Positions 58,801-64,000 of a DNA stretch of 64,000 nt are shown here, piece by piece (position 1 is the first letter of the stretch; each line of letters begins with the position of its first letter). The notes beneath the pieces are model-generated. The model worked only from the letters and a program-made list of their open reading frames with translations. It ran no database searches and was not told where the DNA came from. Position numbers and translations under genes: made by a program. The stretch is from Steromphala cineraria. Its lineage: Eukaryota; Mollusca; Gastropoda; Trochida; Trochidae. The stretch is taken from assembly GCA_916613615.1 (NCBI GenBank), contig OU744724.1:29905452-29969451 (forward strand), in the 5' to 3' direction.

Positions 58801-60928
58801 TTTTAAATTTTTCACTGATAATTGTAAGTTAATGCTAAATGTATTATTTGGACAGTGTCAAAAATCTCATTTCACAAGCCAATCATCCATAGTCAGAGAA
58901 CAGAGTATGAAGATTCATATAAAATCCATTGGCGGCCAATTTTTGTGAACACCTTTAATTCATTTTGTGTAAGAAAAACGAATCGCATGGCTAAACTTTA
59001 CATTATATATTTGATTTATTACTGCTTCATCTAGTTTAAATACATTGACTTTCAATTGGAACCATTAATTTTCATTTTCTTGACATCAACTTATATTCCC
59101 CCTAAAAACGTGCTACTGCCCCTTTAACACTTTGTTTCAATACACTTTTAACCACAAGACTTTGTTATAATTTGTTATGATAATCAATAAGTTCTATGTA
59201 AAGTGATGAGCGAACCTTCCTGTCTGTATTCAAAGAGTCTTGGATCAGCCTTGATGGGTATGAGGCCGAGCCTGTGAGCTAGAACCTCATCCTGTATGAT
59301 TGATGTGTTGTTGTACACAAACACTTTCTCTATAGCCATCGTTGGCACCTGGAAAGGGTGATAAGACAACTAAAGCTTTCATAAAATCATTATAACATAA
59401 ATATCATTTTGTGATTAGTTTTCAATTATTTGTACACATATTTAAAATTTAATGTGAATATTCATCAGAAAAAAACCTTGACAACCTGGAAACGAAGGAA
59501 GCATACATAAAATCATAATTAGATTGAAATTGTGAATCAATGACAAATAGATAGAAAGATTCTCTTGAGATGAATTTATCTTATAAATATGATTATTGCA
59601 AACAAAATCTATCCACTGAAAATGGTAATCTAAAACTTTGTTTAATACTCTTCTTTACCTCAGCAAGCAAAATTCTCCTGAATGCATTAGCTATTGCAGC
59701 GTCTATGCCAACCATATCAAACTCAAGAGTATCACCTTCAAGCTTGATAATGTCAATTTGGAACTTCTGAAAAAATATGATACAAAGATGTTCTTCAATG
59801 ACAATCAATCCAATCACTCTATACATCAAAATGTATATACCGGTAGCATTAAAAAAAGTGTAACAGAAGTAGTTGTGAGAGGTTTAACAAATCACCAACC
59901 AAATAATTATATTATCAAAAACTTCTACATAATATATTTCAGCTTTTTCTGACTTTTTAACGCAGACTGATAGATTTCAGACGTAAGTATGTGTCATAAA
60001 TTTCACATATCTAAATTTTGTAATCTTGAGCTTCAGATTTCAAATTCTTGAGTGAACTCATAATTACAGTTTAAGGCAAGACACTCCCTTACTTGGATTC
60101 TTGCAGTCCTTGACTCCACAGCTTACATTATTAATCCTCATTGCTCAAAGTCAAGGAGACTACACATAAAACATTAGCTTTCTAGCTCTTCTAGTTTTGG
60201 GGATGAGAAATAAAATATCTTTAAAGAGCCACTTGGGGAGGTCAGAATCTAACATCAAATGCTTGCCAGCAGTTCAGTTCCAAGCGGAAACATGTTGCAT
60301 GTTCAAACAACTTTCTTACAGACAAAAACTTACCTTTTTGAATTTACTGTAGTTCCAAGCATCATCATAACCTGCATAGTTTCCTGGGAAATCAGAACTG
60401 TGAACCTTGAAAATAGGTATATATCATTATAAGTAAGTATCTGTTATTATTTCATCATGCAAACATAACTTGGTGTTTTAAAGACAACCAACTTGCCCAA
60501 AATGGAAGTTGAGTTGCAATTTGAATTCTGCCAAAAAATCAAACCACTATCAGTTTGAGTTGTCTTCAATGTCAGGAGTAAAATGGTTTAATCAAAATAA
60601 ATATGACAAAAATATTTAAAAGCTAACAAATAAATGGACATTATATCTTGTAAACAAAACATATATAGCTTAAAGACATGAGTTTCGTAAAACGGGTAAT
60701 AAAATATTTGTTAAATAGATTGTAAATAATTTTAAGCAAGCTGTACAGTAGTGAACGAAGCGCCATTCAAATCATTGGCAGCGACAAGAAAATCGACGAT
60801 TTTTGCCAAACACATATTGCAATTTCTTTTCCTCGACAAATAAAATTAAGAAACAAAAGATAAATTACATTGTTTACACCGTGTTCATTAAGTTCAACAC
60901 GGGTTCTGATGTGTTCAATGTGATCCAT
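52719..60928 (-). CDS. POLR1C: RNA polymerase I and III subunit RPAC1, complete 11-exon gene
   Basis: Predicted 347 residues (human 346). RPAC1 pairs with RPAC2 as the alpha-like assembly platform of Pol I and Pol III in the nucleus. Exons in order: 60928-60869, 60405-60334, 59766-59659, 59348-59216, 58308-58192, 56982-56933, 56607-56542, 55441-55375, 53997-53878, 53450-53334, 52852-52719; phases fit throughout. Signatures: [33 protein letters not shown] (alpha motif), [49 protein letters not shown] and [12 protein letters not shown]. The first in-frame ATG after an upstream TAA is 60928; it fits the family start. The C-terminal ten residues lie in a minisatellite and are not family-like. One donor (GAAG|GTTCGC, 59216) is weak. 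It shares a 151-bp promoter region with AP2S1. Confidence 0.96.
53334..53450 (-). CDS. POLR1C: POLR1C exon 10
   Basis: [20 protein letters not shown], then LNKVRDHFI; acceptor gcttgttattcag, donor ATTT|GTGAGT. Confidence 0.92.
53878..53997 (-). CDS. POLR1C: POLR1C exon 9
   Basis: [18 protein letters not shown] and [16 protein letters not shown]; donor AATG|GTGAGT, phase 1. Confidence 0.94.
54287..54355. promoter_or_regulatory. Cluster of four TGACGTCA-type palindromes
   Basis: TGACGTCA at 54287-54294, 54307-54314 and 54328-54335, and TGACATCA at 54348-54355, all within 69 bp in POLR1C intron 8. The spacing of about 20 bp is near two helical turns. Could be an intronic CREB/ATF enhancer or part of a repeat. 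Confidence 0.45.
54449..54606. repeat. Inverted repeat, ~58-bp arms
   Basis: atctgtcaattcttgacaaa and accatgtttatctca on the left pair with the complement of atggtattagtcaagaaaag and tgaggtaaacatgg on the right, with about 35 bp between. MITE-like, in POLR1C intron 8. Confidence 0.7.
54650..54722 (+). mobile_element. SINE tail fragment
   Basis: catggcgctttgagcatgct followed by tgcgcagtacaataaagc and an attatt run: the same tail type as the SINEs at 12910 and 14080. Confidence 0.55.
55375..55441 (-). CDS. POLR1C: POLR1C exon 8
   Basis: [19 protein letters not shown] then SPV; donor GTTG|GTAAGT, phase 1. Confidence 0.95.
55530..55590. repeat. Retroposon fragment
   Basis: atggcgcttgggcaatattt and cagccattagcagc match the family at 16270-16310. 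In POLR1C intron 7. Confidence 0.4.
55793..56140. repeat. ~155-bp tandem repeat, about 2.3 copies
   Basis: tatgaagtttctaagctaaa at 55800 recurs as ttgaagtttctgagtcaaat at 55960 and atatgaagtttctaagtcaa at 56108; ccaaaaggcacatctgcacc also repeats. POLR1C intron 7, non-coding. Confidence 0.8.
56542..56607 (-). CDS. POLR1C: POLR1C exon 7
   Basis: [18 protein letters not shown] then RPGQ, 66 nt, phase 0. Confidence 0.94.
56933..56982 (-). CDS. POLR1C: POLR1C exon 6
   Basis: [17 protein letters not shown], 50 nt; matches the MTWIPLGNQ part of the family. Donor ATT|GTGAGT. Confidence 0.9.
57044..57130. mobile_element. 87-bp palindromic MITE with 9-bp target duplication
   Basis: Starts caatctaaataaac and ends with tttatttagattg; arms include ttagatcaaca and tgttgatctaa. 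Direct repeats cattaggta lie at 57035-57043 and 57131-57139. In POLR1C intron 5. A diverged half-element is at about 6854-6890 (ccaatctaaataaattcaga). Confidence 0.85.
58192..58308 (-). CDS. POLR1C: POLR1C exon 5
   Basis: [18 protein letters not shown], then [11 protein letters not shown]; acceptor tatgttgtgtag, donor AAAA|GTAAGT, phase 1. Confidence 0.92.
58764..59127 (-). mobile_element. TTAA-flanked MITE, copy 2
   Basis: 364 bp, ends ttaaaggggcagtagca and tgctactgcccctttaa. Internal sequence is the complement of copy 1 (33730-34067). In POLR1C intron 4. A solitary taaaggggcagtag at 7780 may be a third remnant. Confidence 0.88.
59216..59348 (-). CDS. POLR1C: POLR1C exon 4
   Basis: [20 protein letters not shown] and [19 protein letters not shown]; ends RQE plus one base at a weak donor GTTCGC. 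Confidence 0.92.
59659..59766 (-). CDS. POLR1C: POLR1C exon 3
   Basis: [17 protein letters not shown] and then the alpha-motif [17 protein letters not shown]; phase 0 on both sides. Confidence 0.95.
60334..60405 (-). CDS. POLR1C: POLR1C exon 2
   Basis: [20 protein letters not shown] then KFKK; acceptor attttcaag, donor AAG|GTAAGT, phase 0. Confidence 0.95.
60869..60928 (-). CDS. POLR1C: POLR1C exon 1
   Basis: [20 protein letters not shown], phase 0, donor AACAAT|GTAATT. Confidence 0.9.
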
Positions 60929-61079
60929 CAGAGTTTTTAGCTGTTGATCAAACCCTCCACATGCAACTTTCTTTAGCACGTTGTAATCAGTCGCCTCAAA
61001 ACACGGAAGCGGAAGTTAGCAGGTGCCCTTTGCGCATGTTCAATGAGGGAGGAGGAGTCACTGCCGGTTAGATTCAGAA
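60929..61079. promoter_or_regulatory. Bidirectional promoter of POLR1C and AP2S1
   Basis: 151 bp between two divergent start codons. No TATA box. Two ETS-like GGAAG cores in cggaagcggaag near 61003-61014 and an NRF1-like half-site tgcgcatg at 61031. These are typical of housekeeping bidirectional promoters. Both 5' UTRs must also fit here. Confidence 0.7.
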
Positions 61080-61082
61080 ATG
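61080..61082 (+). CDS. AP2S1: AP2S1 exon 1, coding part is the ATG only
   Basis: Donor GTTAGT follows the ATG directly, in phase 0. The next exon begins with IRF, so this ATG supplies the initiator Met. Confidence 0.85.
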
Positions 61083-63498
61083 GTTAGTATTTATTTAATT
61101 TTCACGGTAATAGTTATTTACATGGCCCAGTGATATCAATATTGGTCTTTAATCTTTAGAAATATATGGTATAATCATTATGAACGGATTCGTACAATGT
61201 TTCGACCATAAACACGCCAATCAACATGATAAATCCACTGACAGAAGCTGGCCCTTGGTTGTGCTACATAAAATCACTGAATCGATTAGTGCAAATGTTT
61301 CTTTGAACATCCGACGTAATAATGACAAATTCTCGTCATAATTATTAAAACGATATAGACCTACATTTCTTTATTTTTCTGATAACTAAAAATAATTGTG
61401 TCTTCACTCTTGTCATAATAATCTATGTAAAATTGTTATTTTGCATCAACAATTTGTTCCTAATCTAATCATGAATCTCTTTTAATCATCTATTAATTAT
61501 GATATGAAGTTTTTTGAAGAGCCTAAATAGGTTATCTTTATTGTGAAAATATGCACATACAATATAAGTGAACCTAACCTCAATATTATCCGTTTCACTC
61601 CTATACTGAGTCTAGAAAGGCCTAGTAGAGGGTCAGCCCACGTATCAAATTGACCAATCAGAACTCATCTTACCAAGCCACAATAGTCTGCTTTCGCACG
61701 TATAATGTTGGAGGGTATTAGGTCGCAGAAAGGTCGGCTGACGCGACCCTCTACTAGGAGTGAAACGGATAATATTGAGGCTAGGTTTACTTAGACTGAT
61801 TCAAATATGAGTGTCGTGACAAAATTTTAACTCGGTCTATTCATCGTTTTCACATTTATTTCTTATTTGCTGTGAGTGTGGGCATATGGAATTCCGGTCA
61901 TGCGGACTGAATCACTGATGATATTCCGGTGGTTGTGTGCGCATGCAGTAGCGAATAAAAAAACAATGTGAAAACAGTGAATTTCAATTTTACGGGCATT
62001 AATCTGTTAACTGTTCAACCTGACTCGTGAGAAAACTTGCCGTTAAAGGATGGTAGACAGGGATGGTTAAACATTATACAATGGACGAAGGAAATTAAAA
62101 TGAATCGGACACATTGATGTTCCCCCAGAATAGTACAGTCTAGTAGCCTATCATTTAATTGTAATTATTAAGACTCATTATGTTTTATTTGACAGATCAG
62201 GTTTATACTCATCCAGAACCGAGCGGGTAAAACCCGTCTCGCGAAGTGGTACATGCACTTTGATGATGATGAGAAACAAAAGCTAATTGAGGAGGTACAT
62301 GCTGTAGTCACTGTCAGGGACGCAAAGCACACCAACTTTGTTGAAGTAAGTATTTGTGAATAATAGATGGTAACTAATCTCATAAAAGAACCATGATTAA
62401 AAATGTACAATGATATGGGTGTAACTGATGGCTGTCTTATGTTGTAAAAGGATGTATTGTTGAAAGTTTATATATCAAAACAATACTATTATAGTTGATA
62501 GAATGTATAACTCTGTTTTGCAATCTATTAGTAAAACTACTTGTAAATGACTAATTTTTTAAAATCATTGATAAAACTTTAAAAACTCTTTTGTACCACT
62601 TAAAACTTTGATGTCCCTTTTGAAACATATTAAGTGAGGAAATTTTCATTTGATCTCAAGCAATAGCTATACATTTTATGCTTTTGTTTCAGTTCCGTAA
62701 CTTTAAGATAGTTTATCGACGGTATGCTGGCCTGTACTTCTGTATTTGTGTAGATGTTAGTGACAACAACCTTGCCTGTCTAGAGGCCATTCATAACTTT
62801 GTAGAAGTTCTCAACGAGTTCTTTCACAATGTCTGTGAATTGGACCTAGTCTTCAACTTCTATAAAGTAAGTAATGAGCTTATCCCTCTTTTATTTCATA
62901 AAATTAACTATTCTTTGCAATGCTAAATGGTGTATGAAATGATAATTATCATGTTTTTTTTTACACCTGTTCTATATTTTACATTGTATATAAACTATTA
63001 TTTATATAATAAAATATATATATTAAAATCCAGGTATATAGTTATAACAGGGAAAAAGGACTTTCGGGAAAGTATGTTTTACGGGTGTTTGTTATTGTTA
63101 TGAAAAATAAAATGTATCAACCTGGAAAAAAATCTCTTGTTAATAAGTTCTGTAAATTTGAGAATGGTGTGTTCTGGTATATTCAACAGATTGCTGATTG
63201 TGTTGTAAGGCCATCAGTATTATTTTTTATGTTTCTCATCTCTTAAGTTTTTCTGCAAGTGAATGGGCAGTCAGAAAATATATAAAAAAAACATAAAATT
63301 TGTTTTGTTCATAGATTTATGGTAATGTGTGTCATAATAAGGACAATGTAGAATTTTCAAAATACCGTCGGCCTAATGACAATATATTTGTTTCAGGTGT
63401 ACAGTGTTGTGGATGAAATGTTTTTGGCGGGAGAAATTCGAGAAACAAGCCAGACCAAAGTTCTGAAACAATTGTTGATGCTGTCATCATTAGAATGA
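61080..63498 (+). CDS. AP2S1: AP-2 complex subunit sigma, complete four-exon gene
   Basis: 142 residues, the same length as human AP2S1 and almost identical to it. The sigma-2 subunit is the small longin-like chain of AP-2, which links cargo with dileucine signals to clathrin at the plasma membrane. Exons: 61080-61082 (ATG alone), 62196-62345, 62693-62866 and 63397-63498, all GT-AG and phase 0. Signatures: [76 protein letters not shown] and [11 protein letters not shown]. The start is supported by the family's MIRF N-terminus. Confidence 0.97.
61570..61790. mobile_element. MITE-like inverted repeat in AP2S1 intron 1
   Basis: aacctaacctcaatattatc then cgtttcactcc on the left; the complement of ggagtgaaacggataatatt and gaggctaggttt on the right; ctagtagagggtc and gaccctctactag also pair. 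A 20-bp insertion sits in the left arm. No clear target duplication. Confidence 0.75.
62196..62345 (+). CDS. AP2S1: AP2S1 exon 2
   Basis: [20 protein letters not shown] to KHTNFVE; acceptor tatttgacag, donor GAA|GTAAGT. It contains the residues around the dileucine-cargo and PIP2-adjacent surface (RxxxR region). Confidence 0.96.
62693..62866 (+). CDS. AP2S1: AP2S1 exon 3
   Basis: [20 protein letters not shown] to LVFNFYK; donor AAA|GTAAGT. Confidence 0.96.
63397..63498 (+). CDS. AP2S1: AP2S1 exon 4 with stop
   Basis: [20 protein letters not shown] then [12 protein letters not shown] and TGA at 63496-63498. Confidence 0.96.
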   Translation: MYSVVDEMFLAGEIRETSQTKVLKQLLMLSSLE

Positions 63499-63554
63499 GT
63501 CATAATCATCCATTCATGGAAGTAGAACCAATCGAAAACCATCACAGCCAGGAC

Positions 63555-63672
63555 TCTGGGCCTTGATTTTCGAAGCTCTCTTAGTGCTAAGATAGTCGTA
63601 GGCCAATGAATGTTAATGTATGGTACTTACGACTATCATAGCACTAAGAGAGCTTCGAAAATCTAGGCCCTG
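63555..63672. mobile_element. Palindromic MITE behind AP2S1
   Basis: Arms of about 45 bp: attttcgaagctctcttagt on the left and its complement actaagagagcttcgaaaat on the right, loop about 27 bp. It starts 57 bp after the AP2S1 stop, so it lies in the 3' UTR and could fold as a long RNA hairpin. Confidence 0.85.
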
Positions 63673-64000
63673 GTCTGGATTAGTATTGTCCCTTGGGTCA
63701 TACTGATGGAAATTAGCCAATTAGATCTACAGAACTATCTTCATGTTGTATACCCAGCCATTAACCCTTGCACCTTTTCCAACTCATAAACAATATTGAA
63801 CATGTCAGTGTCTGGTTTCTAAAGGTGAAAGGGTTAAGGGCTTCAAATTTTATAGCCATTAAATATGGAGACTATTCAATCAACTTTGAGTTTAAATAAT
63901 GTTTGAGAAAATATGTAAATTGGTTGTCAGAATCTCTTGTGATCAGTTGGTTAACTATCTTGAACTATCAACTTCTTTTGATAAATTTAGATTTCAAATA
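63673..64000. other. Right flank
   Basis: AT-rich, nothing recognised apart from an ATTAAA near 63858 that could serve as the AP2S1 poly(A) signal. Confidence 0.35.

Overview
This is a window of animal nuclear DNA. It is AT-rich, genes are split by many small introns with GT-AG borders, and the non-coding DNA is packed with SINEs, MITEs, minisatellites and one tyrosine-recombinase retrotransposon. The tRNA-headed SINEs, the 'gagtgagtgagt...ttttacgcc' repeat family and the protein sequences fit a lophotrochozoan, most likely a mollusc; the species cannot be fixed from the sequence alone.

Six protein-coding loci can be supported. (1) 1601-7247 (+): a complete ketohexokinase (KHK) gene in seven coding exons, with an 11-bp-unit minisatellite running up to its start codon. 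(2) 10554-11671 (-): the main exon of an alpha-1,3-fucosyltransferase-like (GT10) enzyme; its start lies in an exon I could not find. (3) 30514-32334 (+): an intronless type II membrane glycosyltransferase with two DXD-type sugar-transferase modules, the first apparently lacking its DxD. (4) 35167-48492 (-): a five-exon ankyrin-repeat protein of the ANKRD34/ANKRD63 kind, including a 17-nt microexon and a 24-residue N-terminal triplication. (5) 52719-60928 (-): a complete 11-exon POLR1C (RPAC1) gene, whose stop codon and last residues lie inside a 40-bp minisatellite. (6) 61080-63498 (+): a complete four-exon AP2S1 gene, head-to-head with POLR1C, with start codons 151 bp apart. The exon models for KHK, POLR1C, AP2S1 and the ankyrin gene close in frame at every junction.

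The stretch 11.7-30.5 kb holds no recognised host gene. It contains several MITEs and SINEs, a 238-bp tandem duplication, and a ~580-630-bp inverted repeat (22.0-22.65 and 28.0-28.57 kb) that encloses a DIRS-type retrotransposon (24159-27664, minus strand). The DIRS element keeps both inverted terminal repeats, the internal complementary region and a tyrosine recombinase with its catalytic residues. Its reverse transcriptase and most of RNase H are gone, so a Gag-like N-terminus is fused in frame to the RNase H tail.

The six loci do not form a pathway. KHK phosphorylates fructose, the two glycosyltransferases would act in the Golgi, POLR1C is a shared subunit of RNA polymerases I and III, and AP2S1 is part of the clathrin adaptor AP-2. 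The repeats often touch gene edges (KHK 5' end, POLR1C 3' end, ankyrin-gene introns), which is the most distinctive property of the window.
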